From Argopecten irradians (Eukaryota; Mollusca; Bivalvia; Pectinida; Pectinidae): a DNA stretch of 64,000 bases. Positions 1 to 11,462 of this stretch are shown here, in pieces (within the stretch, counting starts at the first letter, position 1; each line of letters opens with the position of its first letter). The DNA is taken from assembly GCF_041381155.1 (NCBI RefSeq), contig NC_091144.1, positions 34,449,262-34,513,261 of the forward strand, written 5' to 3'. The position numbers were made by a program, and so were the translations under genes. The notes beneath the pieces are model-generated. The model had not been told where the DNA came from. It did not search any database and worked only from the letters and a program-made list of their open reading frames with translations.

Positions 1-96
1 CGCTCCATTGTGCTGTACTGTTTAATATTTGTCTACTTTGTCCCGCAATACTCTTCGTATCTTATGTAATCGTGTTTGTTTTGTATGTCTTGATAA

Positions 97-160
97 AGGG
101 GCAGATCGCCTCTAAAATTTGACAATTTTGTTTTGTCCACACGGTTAGAATTACTTCCTT
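97..160. repeat. dispersed repeat copy, paired with 56,971-57,033
   Basis: This segment (gggcagatcgcctctaaaat, then ttgacaatt and a ggttagaattacttcc stretch) is matched by eye at 56,971-57,033 in the same orientation with scattered mismatches. It is an old interspersed repeat of unknown class. The rest of 1-1,156 is AT-rich with no recognisable gene. Confidence 0.55.
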
Positions 161-1160
161 GTCCCATGTTTGTAATATACAGACACAAGTGCCGTGGACC
201 CATGATTATCCAAACATAGATAGTCTGGAAATCCTCACAATCCAGGCAGAAATAATATGTATCAGGGAACAGATTTGATTATTGATTACTCAAAACAGAA
301 TCCACCAGTCTGGAAATTTGTTATCTAGACGATTCGGGCTGGGAACACAACTGTTTGTATATTTGCATGTTAGGTATCTGTTTTACACTGCCCTCCAAAA
401 GTTGTGTTACACTTGTGTTTTTACAAATATACATTTAGTAAAGAAATATGTGAACCTTGATAATACAGGCATCAGTATATATATATTATTTATCAACTTA
501 TTTATCTTCTTTAATACAGTAGTTGCTTTTCTGGGAGTTTTCTTAATGAGGAAAAACGGTATAAAGCTAGTATATTAATAATCCGAAATAAAAGGCCAAA
601 ATAAATTCAAAGTAAAATCAAAATCATTTCTATGGAATATATATTCAGCCACTATAGGACCTTCTTCAGTCCGAAATAACACAAACACAACGTGTTCGTC
701 TACATGTTTGTTTACATCTATTGTGTGCAGGTACGAAATGTCTCGGCCCGTTTGATGTATACGGCGGGTTATTTCGACCTAACATGCTATGTGCACTAAA
801 TCAACCCCAGTGTTTAAACAATGGTTATAACCGCAAGATACTTTATCAGATAGACTTGTGTAGCCATAAACATAACACTGACGTATCAAAAGGGGATATT
901 ATATGGGAGTTTTCTTGGGAGATAAATTGTCATGGAATTTGAACAGGTAACAGAACTTTTGGATGGCAGTGTATACTATCATCTCCGTTATTCCATGGGC
1001 TACTATCACTCTCAGTATACCCATCTCTGGACTATATGTTATAGCATTTCAGTAGAATAATAACCAATCACAGGCCTACAACGTATTTCGTTGCAGGTTA
1101 TTTAGAAAGCGACACCCAACGTCCCAGTCATACAGTCAAGAACAGTGTAATGTTCTTTAA

Positions 1161-1308
1161 AGATGCTCCACCGCTGACAAATGACATTGTTTCACTATCA
1201 AAAACAAAATTATTTCATATATTTTTTTGTGTTAATTAAACATATATATACACCAATTATTGCTGAATTGATGAATATTGTTTATGCTCTGTCGGGGTTG
1301 GAACGTCT
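1161..1308. mobile_element. TTAA-flanked MITE, short form (copy A)
   Basis: A 148-bp non-coding element bounded by inverted termini that begin AGATGCTCCACCGC on the left and read as a diverged reverse complement (GGTTGGAACGTCT) on the right. It is flanked on both sides by TTAA (1157-1160 and 1309-1312). It shares its ends and the subterminal phrase 'tttatgctctgtcgg' with three other copies in this window. Too short to encode a transposase, so it must have been mobilised in trans. Confidence 0.8.
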
Positions 1309-1659
1309 TTAATTATTTTGATGAACATTTAAGGACCAAAGTACTTATGTCACCTATTGTTGCACACATAGCCTTCAATTTTGTTTTGACATATTTTACA
1401 TATAGTCCAAGATTGGATATACACAACAGTGATAGTAACCCTTGGAGTATATTCATGATGCAGAGTGATTTTATATGCAAGTATATTCATGATGCAGAGT
1501 GATTTTATATTTAGAAGTTCTGACTACAATAAAATCTGATGAAGATGGAACCATCAATTTCTAAATAATACAGATCTGCCTAAGTTTGGTTCAAAGTAGC
1601 AATCAACTTGCTGCACAATCAGGCTCAAAAATAGTCCTTCTCATAATATAAATAATTTA

Positions 1660-1925
1660 TTTAAAGTAATGCACCCATGGACTATCTCATAGTAAAATTG
1701 AAGGCAGCTCAGAGGAAAAAAAACCTGAGCCAATCACAGGCCAGCACAAAATTCCTTTGAAGACAACAGAGAGAGCGAAGTCCAACTTCAAAGCCAACAC
1801 ACAATCAACCACAGTGTACCGTTATACGGCTCATTTGCAAAAAAATTCTTTTAAGACAACAGAGAGAGCGAAGTCCAACTTCAAAGCCACACAACACCAC
1901 AGTGTACCGTTATGTATGTGGCACT
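1660..1925. repeat. dispersed repeat with internal tandem duplication
   Basis: The phrase 'aagacaacagagagagcgaa' plus about 70 bp downstream occurs twice, at about 1,758 and about 1,853. The upstream phrase 'ccaatcacaggcc' (about 1,730) recurs near 1,060 and, as 'ccaatcacatgcctgcagag', in a 3-copy tandem array at 26,262-26,430. These look like members of one interspersed family. Short open frames on both strands here follow from the duplication and are not supported as genes. Confidence 0.55.
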
Positions 1926-2329
1926 GTTCTGTTCTGTTGCCTTTAATTTTACAGGGGGTGTAGAGATTATAAGTGATCGGAAATCCTGGAGTATCGAGGA
2001 CGATCTCTTTCCAGCCAACGGCAATGTCTAAAATCGGGACATGGGAATAACTTTTGAGACTGACCCACAGTTCAACATATAGCAAGGTGTGTCCAAATGG
2101 GATCGATGATATTGGCAGTGGCGTAGGAAGATGAAACGTAATGGGGGGAGGCGGGGGGGCAAAGGTCCTTAATATTTTGTAACACCCCCTCGCCCCGCAC
2201 CTACAGGAGGAGATTAATTCAACACACAACTAAATATACTTTATATACTTTTTTCATATATCATTAAATTTAATCCTTGTACACATTTATAGACATTGGG
2301 GTCGCTAAAAGGAAATTAACGAATACGCA

Positions 2330-2700
2330 AATTGGCCAAATTAGCGTGTGAGCGCCGAAGGCGCGAGATTTTGGAGTTTTAGGGGTCTGAGGGTGACCCC
2401 CGGGAAAAAATATTGTAATTTAGAATGGCTGAGATGAGTTTTTACAATCTATTTTGATGATTTTGCGAGCGCCCGAAAGCGCGAGATTTTGGTGTTTGAG
2501 GGGTCCGGTGGTTCTACCCCGGAAAAAAATTTACGATTTAGAATAGCTTAGATGAGTTTTTACGATGCATTTTGATGAATTTGCGAGCGCCCAAAGGCGC
2601 GAGAATTTGTTGTTAGGGGGGTCCGGGGGTCTCCCCCGGGGAAAAAAATACGACTTAGAATTGCTGAGATGAGTTTTACGATGTATTTTAATGATTATAA
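2330..2700. repeat. GC-rich tandem repeat, about 117-bp period, 3 copies
   Basis: Three successive units each contain a 'gagcgcc(c)gaaggcgcgag' palindrome, a 'ggggtc..gggg..ccccgg' G/C-rich block and 'gaatggctgagatgagtttt'. They start near 2,350, 2,466 and 2,583. The preceding 2,105-2,190 is also G/C-rich (poly-G then CCCCCTCGCCCC). The block stands out sharply from the AT-rich surroundings. No coding capacity is seen. Confidence 0.8.
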
Positions 2701-3143
2701 AGCGTTCTTAACATGGTAATTTTTCGATTTAAAGCTACCTGCATTTAGAAATGATAATTGTAAGAACATTATGCAACCCTACTCGATCTGAATATACCGG
2801 CTTCACACCATCGGCACATTGTTGTGTAACATAAAAAAACTGAATTAATTGTCTCACTAAGACATATAAACAAATTGATCTTTTAAGAGAATTTTTTTAA
2901 ATAGTGCATAGAATCCTTTGATGGACATTTTAAGTCTAGTTCGTGTGTATTGCATTTTTACTATTTAAGGTTTGACATTATGTGCTTGAAAGTTTTAGGA
3001 AATGCGCCGCACAGCGGAAAATTTTCTAGAATGAAGTACGAAAAATGTGCTTCCTACGCCCCTGATATTGGTGGACAAAAGAACATTTTATCTCTTAGAT
3101 ATAGGAACTTTCTCGATTGCTTAAAAGTAATAGTCATAGAATA

Positions 3144-3410
3144 TGCAAGGATGTGGGACGACTGGTTTGTCCATTGTCAGTATGATATGACCTGATAGGG
3201 GTATGCTTGTTCGATATCTTTGGGGCAAGCTTTAGTGAGACAGAACTATGAAAAAGGATAAGAGTTTCACTACGACAAAGAGGCTCATCTCAAATATACC
3301 GCACCCTCCCAAAAACACACGTGCAACACACCGCATACACGGGAGCCGCCATTACATGACCCTGGCTGCTATTACAATAGGTCGTTGATATAATCAACAA
3401 TCTAAAAGTG
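3144..3410 (+). repeat. interspersed repeat copy, homologous to 58,256-58,450
   Basis: Shares 'gacgactggtt(t/c)gtcc', 'cagtat.a..tgacc', 'ag(t)gaga.ag.actat.aaaa' and 'caaatataccgca.cctccca' in the same order and spacing with 58,256-58,450. From memory this resembles a repeat family common in bivalves. The apparent short ORF ending 'DDWFVHCQYDMT' is contained in this repeat and is not supported as a host gene. Confidence 0.65.
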
Positions 3411-6400
3411 TGGAACCTAGTCTACAGGAAGGGCATGCCGATCAAAAATGTTCAACAAAGCGCCATCGAACTATCAAAAATTTCCAGAAATAAATCTCTT
3501 AACTGTGAAATCTGTTACTAACTCTAAATGCAAATATATGATGCTACAAGGAATCGATATGGCAGATATAACCAAGTTCTAAGACAACAAATAAAACCAT
3601 ATTTCAAACCAATTATTTCTTTCCATTTCTAGATTGTAGCAAGCATTCATATAAACTCAAAGTGCAAAATGACTCGCACAACACATTGACATACAATAAA
3701 AAAACGTTGTTATGAATATTGTCAATCTAAATCATCTGAAACAGTTAAAAACAACAGACATTATCAAAACTATTTATTTTCCCTCAGAATCCATAAGTGA
3801 TTGTTATATCAAAACACAACTCGTGGCACTATATCAATAGAGGGCACCGGAGGATTTTGTCGTCTGCTAGTACTGTATTGTCGTCTGCTTGTCCTATATG
3901 ACCAGGTGCGGCGAGTTCCTAATTATGTTTGCATCATAATTTAACCAACTGTAAATACAAAACCATATCAGCCATATTAGTATGTACAATTTACACATAT
4001 TACTGGTACAACTAATTATAAAAGTTTCTAATTAAACGGGGTTTCTTTTGTGTAGTAATTTTGAATTCAATCTTAATTTAACGCAGTATTTAAAGATATA
4101 TCTCTCGATCCGCCTTATTTGCATAACTTTACATTAATATATTGACAGTGCAAACTGTTTCGTTTCCTTGTCAACGTCGACAGGTATTGGTTTCTTTTTT
4201 ACGGCAAGAAAATTTCATATCAAAACTAATGTTCATGATATGAAACTTTGAAGTGTAATCTGTATTCGAAACTATTTATACAAAAAAGGTCAGATTTGTG
4301 AATCACTTTTAAAGGTAAACTTGTTTGATCTTAAAACAAGTTTTCCTACTGTTAAACAGATATTCAACTCGCACTGAAATTATTATCACACTTTATATTG
4401 ACGAACATTTTACAAAGAAAAATATTTAATTCAAAATGTGAAACACAGCAGGGTACCTCTAAATAAAAGTTATTTTTTCTTTGATCATCGAGTAAACCAA
4501 AAGCAAAAAAAAAAGTATTATTTTTCAAACGTTAAAAGAAAAGGAAAATATTAAATTATTTTTCATACGTTGTAAATGAATTGAGACAATCCAGAGATGC
4601 ACACACATGTTTTCAGATCCAGCTAACCTAGCTCTGTCAACCATGGTATATTGTCAGAATAAAATGTTACCAATATCATACGGCCACATTTGTTATTCTG
4701 ATTGTTTCTTTGGGAATATGTCACATTTCTTCTTCTGGTTGTTGTACTCGGACAACTTCTCTTAAACTAATGGATCAATTTCAATGAAACTTGGCAGAAA
4801 TGTTGAGGATCATTAAGTAAATGTGTCATTTGCAGATATTGTGGTTACCACCGTAACTAGGTCACTGTACACATGTTTTGTTATAGCTTTTAGATCAAAA
4901 TCTTCAAGAAGTAGTTTTTGTTTAAAGTTTTACATTGGTTGTAAGATATGATGTCAACAATTTGAAGCCTTCGTCTTAAAATGAACCTTCCAGACAGTTA
5001 ATCAAATAAAATTGGACAAAATCAAACATTTTACGGGGTAATGCACAAGATACTGAAACATAAGACGATTGAGTTTTTAGAAAAAAATCAAAATATTGGT
5101 GCCACATAACTGTTTGGACCTTACAGTTTCATTAGCATTTTTTAATATAAAAAATAATTAACTTCAAAATCCTCATAGTCCTTACTACAGACGTTCAGGA
5201 AAGTTCCATTAGATTATTAAAACAAAGGGATCTTTAAAATGAAACTTGGGCATGATTGTTAACTCGGACCACATTGAATGGTATCTATATATAAACAACA
5301 GACACGTAATATGAGCACTGACTAATCAAGGCCAAAATCTCGGATCAGGTATAACGCCAAAACTTATAAGATGGACACGGATGACATAATGGAATTATTC
5401 AATAATTTTGACTCTATTTCCAAAAATAATACCGCTTTCGACCCAATAAGAAGCAAATAAAGGGGCGCTGAATAGAAACAAATTTAGACTTGCCTTTCAT
5501 AAGATTATCTTTCAAAGTAAGGGATAAATCTTTTTGCGAAAAAGAAAACAACTGTAAGGACACCAACACAGTTTTCATATAAGTGAAATGGAAGCCTTAA
5601 AAAGGGGAGGGGCGTTTATGGGAGGGGGTTATTGGGTCGAATAAGGTAATTGAATTAAAAATATTGCGGTATAAAGAAAGAATTTCACTAAGTTTTATAA
5701 TTATTTTACATAAAATAAGTATAAAACGATATAATTTCATGCGAATTTGCATATTTTACAAAAGTTCCAGAACACTAGCTTAAACACTAGCACAAAATTA
5801 GTCATAAATACCACGAGCTAAAGTTCCATATATGTAACAACGTAATATTATACTGTGAACAACTGAAATTACCAAACCAAATCTACAATGTGTAATAAGA
5901 AAACCATATTTTGCATATTGTTTGGTATGCGTTATAAATATTTCCAAAATTTGCATTTAAACCGTTAATATTTTATTTATAGAGATTACTATACACAGCA
6001 TTTACTGTAAAATCCTGTTATCCAATTCTATAATTGAGTTCACCACATTAATTCAATCCGGCTTTGTAAACATTGAACTTCTTTTTAAAAAGACACTCTA
6101 CATGAACTCTTTGATTTTTACTAGGAAGAAAAAATGCCTGTACAATCGGAAAATAACACATAGTTGATGAATTCAACTGATGTCATTACGTACCTTGCAC
6201 AGAGGACAACTGGCTCGTCATTTATTGTAAATACCTATTGAACAGGGGGTTTAATTCTATTCCATTCAGATGATATCAAACTTCCCTTGAGATCCTACGA
6301 AACGTTTGTCCGTTTTAACTGGATCTCTGTTCCCTTCCCCTTCTACGTACTTCCTTAAGTGTATTATTTATAAGAATGAATTATATGATTTTAAAGATTC

Positions 6401-6744
6401 TATTTTTGTTCTGAAGGTGATGATAAGTGTGCTAGTAAACGTATAGTTAATAACTTCTGCGACTCTACAAAATTATTGATCTCGTTTTAAAAACATAAAT
6501 TTAAGATAACTTCGTTGAATTAAAAAAATCAAAATTTAATTTGAAAAATTTGCAAGTCAAAGCCAATGCATTCTTATCGAAAAAAGTAGATCAGTATTGG
6601 GACTTTTCCTCTATGATGTGTATTCTAAATCAGATTATGTTAAGATATCTCCCAATTTAAAAGGTAATATATTGACGGGGATTTATTGATAGGTCAAGAG
6701 CGTCATGGTTCCAGTTTTGACTTTTATTAGTGCTTAATATTCTT
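3411..6744. other. intergenic, no gene seen
   Basis: AT-rich sequence without a supportable exon. About 4,720-5,060 ('gtactcggacaacttctctt', 'caatgaaacttggcagaaat') resembles an interspersed repeat I associate with bivalve genomes, from memory only. About 5,600-5,640 has a short G-rich run. Confidence 0.5.
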
Positions 6745-6748
6745 TTAT

Positions 6749-7103
6749 AGATGCTCGACCGCCGACAGAGCATAAATGATATTAATCGTTTGAACAATAA
6801 TTAGTGTTGAATCGTGTATTCATAACTCTAATTAACAAAAAAAATATAAAATAATTTATTTTGCCTTTGGGTCATGCGCAATCAGTACTTCATTCCATAT
6901 AGAATATAGTGTCACGGAATTTTTTTGGGATGCAATTAATTATTTTTCATATTTTTAACTTGAAGTAAAATTAGAAGCTCAAACTTTTCAATGGTGGTAA
7001 TGGTGTAAAGTAAGTAACTTTTGTGACTGAAGAAAAATGTTAAATCTTCTCTGCTGCTGTTTTTGATAGTGAAAAAATACCATTTGTAAGCGGTGGAGCA
7101 TCG
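6749..7103. mobile_element. TTAA-type MITE, long form (copy B)
   Basis: A 355-bp element starting AGATGCTCGACCGCCGACAG and ending ...GCGGTGGAGCATC. It is near-collinear with copy D at 62,856-63,209, sharing for example 'cagtacttcattccatatag' and 'tttttgatagtgaaaaaata'. The left flank is TTAT, and the right end runs into unrelated sequence after GCATC, so the target duplication is no longer intact. The minus-strand open frame across it is incidental. Confidence 0.85.
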
Positions 7104-7962
7104 ACGCAGACCCTGTAGTGATGGTCTGTCTGTCTGGATTAAACAGTGACACACGCGGTGTACACAATAAACACAGGCCCTAAATACGTTATAGCCTGCC
7201 TGCACAGCCGTGTGGTGGCTGAAGGTTGATGACGTCACGAGTTGAGTTGTTGGGAAACTCCCTCACAAAATGATCTAGCGGCCCTCAATATGACGTGGCC
7301 TCTCATTGGCTTCACTGCCGTATAACTGGTGCCCAGTTACTCTAACCAACTGGCGCAGTATGTCGCACAGGAATGAGCGTCTTGTCCACCATACTGTATC
7401 TCTTGTCCAGCATCAGTTTGCTACGAAAACATAAACACAATGTCGATACACTCATTTACTCATTCACACATTAATATTATATTCGAAATTAATACATACA
7501 GTATTTTTCCTAAAATAAACCTTTACGTCTACAAATATAGCTGGATCAATAATAATCCAATGATTATACACTTAAAACATAATAATTATGATACAAGTTT
7601 GCTTATTAAAGTGCTGGTCCACGAGTTAACTATATCATATAAGCTTCAACGTACGCTACCAATGGGCTTCCATACAATAAATTCTGATTAGCGTTCAAGT
7701 TATATAAAGTTAAACAGACGTACATAAAACCTAAATACCTTCCAAATACCTAATATACATGTTTGCATGTGGAAGTACGATAGCTATTACATACATAAAT
7801 TGGTATAAACGTTTACAAAACAGTCAAAGTAATGCATGTTTGGACCGCACAATAGAATAATGCATGAACAACATTCCAAGGTTAATACATACATTTAACC
7901 CCAAAACACCCCAATATTAACATTACAAATACTATCATATAAAGATTAAACGTAATACTTAC

Positions 7963-8145
7963 CATAGACTGTATGGTTCTATGCCCGTATAAGTATAAAC
8001 ACTAAAAGGTGTTTCTCTGTCGATTCACATCGACATGGCGTCCAGCCCGTGCGCGCTCGCTTACCTGTGTCATCATACGGAGGCTCTGTCGCGCCGTACA
8101 AGGTAACAGACACGGTAACAACGACTCGACAATAAACACATACAT
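7963..8145 (-). other. candidate minus-strand exon pair of unknown gene
   Basis: Two open stretches carry good splice sites on the minus strand. The first, 8145 down to 8065, is an ATG-initiated frame of 27 codons (starts MYVFIVESLLPC) ending CACAG|GTAAGC. The second, 8001 down to 7963, is 13 codons behind acceptor CCTTTTAG and ending TATG|GTAAGT. Both are phase 0, so they join in frame. The stretch is CpG-rich compared with its surroundings. The implied 63-bp intron is short, no downstream exon was found, and no family is recognised, so this may be chance. Confidence 0.2.
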
Positions 8146-8429
8146 AACAACAAATACGACAGGAATATATACGCGATTTGACAGTTGTTATATATATATA
8201 TCGATAGTTCTAAGTTTGTTCACTTCAGCGAGATAGCTTCCTGGTGCTGTTTTAACCAATACATGCTAAAAAGGTTGATTAAAATGGTACGATTCGCTCA
8301 TTTATCATTATATATGAATGCCATACGAACCCCATGCTGATCCCATTCTGTCTCTTTTGAATACAACTAATTTATAAATCGTATTGGTTAATGATCCGGA
8401 TCCCCCAGAACGGGAAGTGTAATATTACG

Positions 8430-8945
8430 GATACAAATGCCATTGGATAAATCGATACCCAGGGTCCTTGAAATAAAATAAACATATTTCAGGCTTTTTG
8501 AGAAAGGTTGGCGTCAACAAATCATTTCATTTTAGGGGCATCACCTCTATCGGGACTACTGTAGGTCGGGTAGCCAAACCATTTATCACTTTCTTGCCAA
8601 TAAGATAGCGTGAATCAAACCCTCTCAATGGTGGGTGGATCTACCGTAAAGATCTTAGGTTGTTCACAAAAGCTTTACTGGCTATTCTCAGTTATATTAC
8701 AGGTACAAATGTCATTGGATAAATCGATATCCATGGTCTTTGAAATAAAATAAAGATATTTCAGGCTTTTTTGAAAAAGGTTGTCGTCAATAAAGCATTT
8801 AGTTTTAGGGACATCACCTCTATCGGGACGACTATAGGTCAGGCAGACAAACTGTTTGACACTTCCTTGCCAATGATATATCAAACATCTCAATGGCGGA
8901 TGTTTCTACGAAAAGACCTTAGGTAGTTCCCAAAAACATTTAGTG
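8430..8945 (+). repeat. direct duplication, two units about 268 bp apart
   Basis: The stretch from 'gatacaaatgccattggata' (about 8,430) to about 8,680 is repeated from about 8,698 to 8,945. Shared anchors include 'attggataaatcgata', 'atcacctctatcgggac' and 'gatcttaggttgttc' / 'gaccttaggtagttc'. Divergence is roughly one difference per six to eight bases by eye, so it is an old tandem duplication or two copies of one repeat. No coding potential is seen. Confidence 0.75.
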
Positions 8946-8984
8946 ATGCCAGTATCCAGTGATATCATATTTCATGTAAATCAT

Positions 8985-9205
8985 TACTGTACGCCAATTT
9001 TCTTTTGCGTGCGATTTAATTTCGCGAATTTTGCGATCAAAGTAAATTCGCGAAAGTTTATCTCCACGAATTAACATTACAGCATTTACATTGATAGAAA
9101 TTTACATTCATTTTTAAATCTATAAATGGTATTATTCGCAAACTTTTTTTTGGAATAAAAAAATAGCGAGATTAAGTAGCCGCGAAAGAAAATTGGTTAA
9201 CGGTA
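8985..9205. mobile_element. non-autonomous element with about 25-bp terminal inverted repeats
   Basis: The left end reads TACTGTACGCCAATTTTCTT. The right end, reverse complemented, reads TTACCGTTAACCAATTTTCT. Both continue into 'TTCGCG'-type sequence. The interior repeats 'cgcgaa' motifs and is non-coding. Possible TA flanks are ambiguous. Related 'cgcgaa/cacgaa' sequence occurs near 17,530-17,700 and 60,760-60,960, so this is probably a family. Confidence 0.6.
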
Positions 9206-9212
9206 ATACGAG

Positions 9213-10490
9213 TCTCATGCAGTCGACAATATATGTAATTTTGGCATTTCATTCGCATATAATAGAAATCCCACTTTCAAATTGGGCATTAATGTTGCAT
9301 AATGCCAAGTTAGTGTTTTAATGTTTTTAATGTAACTGTATACAGTTATCTTTGCAAATTAAAACTACGTTTTATGATTAGCCACTCGTATTATAAATGC
9401 ATATGTATAACAAGGCTCATAATCAATGTTTATGTAGCTATAGCTTTATGTGTTTTTGGCCGTGTCGTCTTGGTGTTTTTTAACACACCGGCTGTTTTGT
9501 TTTTCGTAAAGAATATCAGATTACGAAAGACATCTTTAAGGCAAAAATAACCACTTGCTATCTTACATATGTACTTGCTATTTAAATTTAAACCACATCA
9601 AATGAAAAACGAAAATTATACTACATGTATAATGATATGATATTAATAGAATAATAAAAATACAGATATCTATTCACTTTGCGTACATAGAAATCATGAA
9701 CTTCTATCTAAAAGATCACACTTTAGTAGAAAGGTGTCACCGAGTTTTTGAAATTCTGTTCGACGTGAAAATCGATACTATAACTGTTTGCTTGTTCCCT
9801 TATTGGAACTTCTTCACGAGAGGTTTCCGCCTTAGTGTTTGATTTTATAATTAAAATGTAAAAGCAGTAATATCAGGTTTAAATGACTCATAAAGTATTG
9901 CATAATACCAGGAGTACGCCTCTAGGCACTCGACATTTAAAGGGATTTTGATGGTCCTTTATACGCGTTAAGACTTTAGAATTATAATTCAATAGAATAC
10001 GATTTATTTTGTAGAGGATGTTTTTATGATAAAATTTCCAACAAAAGAGACATTAGTAGTAAATGAGAGAGGAAACCAATCAATAAAAGTGAATAAATAA
10101 AATTTGTCGATATGAATAAAATAAATTTAATATATTCTTTTGAATAAACATCTACTTTGCATGTAATTACCGACTGTTATTTTAATTTTTTTTAACATCT
10201 ACAAATCGTATATTTTTAAACATCATTGTAATAATGTTTTGCTCGTATTTACTTTATTTAAATATCTTGAACTTACTATAATATATCAACACACCTGGAG
10301 GTCTATCATTCTTTAATAAAGCATTACCGTATATTATAAACATTGACACAACATGACGCGTTATTTGAAAAAATGATATGCATCTGATTTTTAGGATATA
10401 TACAAATATGATATATTTGGACATCATGTGGAATATTCCACTAAATAACTCTTAAATATTTGATTTTTAATCCGAAATCAGATTTTGTTT
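9213..10490. other. intergenic, no gene seen
   Basis: AT-rich sequence with only short open frames. No repeat or exon could be supported. If the plus-strand gene downstream has its promoter close to the candidate 5' exon at 10,496, it would lie here, but no TATA box or other diagnostic element stands out. Confidence 0.4.
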
Positions 10491-10495
10491 TTCAG

Positions 10496-10704
10496 AATTT
10501 CCATCTACCGCCGGAAGCCTTAATCTTCCGGATTAGTTGGGGAAGGATAAGGAAAGTACGAATAAACCCTCGTGTACTTTGGTATCATGTCGGAATCATT
10601 CGGTGTGCCCTTAGTAATCACTGGTCTTTGGGATTTAAAGGAAGTGTGGAGAAATATACAAATATTATTAATGGAACTCCATCAACAAAATTCCTGAATA
10701 TTTA
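10496..10704 (+). other. candidate non-coding 5' exon of the cytokine-like gene
   Basis: The stretch is bounded by a polypyrimidine-rich acceptor (gattttgtttttcag) and a strong donor (TTTAG|GTAAGA). Its sequence is less AT-rich than its flanks. All frames close before they could join the exon at 11,221 in frame from an ATG, so if spliced it would be 5' untranslated. It could instead be the start of an alternative transcript. Assignment is inference only. Confidence 0.3.
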
Positions 10705-11225
10705 GGTAAGACTGTATAAAATCAGAATCGCAAAATGATAAACCTTATCTTGAATGAAATTGTTAAACTGAAAATGCATCCATATAGAAAAGGAATGTTG
10801 TGCTTAATTACTTTATGTAAGTGGTCAACATTTATAACGGTTGACATTTTGTTATAAGTTATGTAGACCGATTATGATATACATATTTTTGTTGTGATTT
10901 TCTGAAGGTTTCTGGTCGATTTTGTGTTGGTATATAGAGTACTGTAGTTTTGAAACAGATAATATTACGATATTTCTTTGAAATTGTTTTTTTTTAATTC
11001 CTTACAATGTATATGATTAGCTCAACATAATACATTAAACTAGGGAAATTATATCAAAATAACTTGAACAACATTGATTTTAGTTTCAAACACCTGTCGT
11101 ATCTAAGCTCCAAATACTTATTGCTTAAATTCAAATATGAAACAAAATTATTTAGCAAATTTAATATAGACTATATCTTTAGTTACTAAACCTTAGAAGT
11201 TATTACCTTTTTTATTTTAGTAGCC

Positions 11226-11462
11226 ATGGTGATAATTCAAGTAAGTTGCCATGGAAACAGTTGCTCTTCAGAAGAACGCAACGTTGCGACGAGAACTAAC
11301 CACATGTGTCTTGGAATAAACGTGAATATGATAAGTAGTTTGGAATCCAGCGAAGAATCCAGTAGTTTTGAGGACGACACCACTTTAACGTTTCGCCTCA
11401 AACGTCTGTACAAACGCATCAGATCAATGTACCGGAGAATGAAGAGACTCAAGAAAACTTAT
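11226..11462 (+). CDS. cytokine-like gene, coding exon 1 (acidic stretch + helix A)
   Basis: 79 codons ending KKTY|GTAAGT, phase 0. The acceptor tttattttag lies at 11,220, only 5 bp before the ATG, so an upstream exon is expected. Residues 35-50 are a Ser/Glu/Asp-rich stretch (SSLESSEESSSFEDD), followed by a strongly basic amphipathic helix (FRLKRLYKRIRSMYRRMKRL). Met34 is a second plausible start. Cysteines lie at 8, 13 and 28. The minus-strand open frame over this exon is a shadow. Confidence 0.7.

Noticed and set aside
1831..2229. 132-codon minus-strand frame rich in Pro and Cys
   Set aside because: Spans a duplicated repeat and a poly-G/C block. Proline run comes from the G tract. No splice or domain support.
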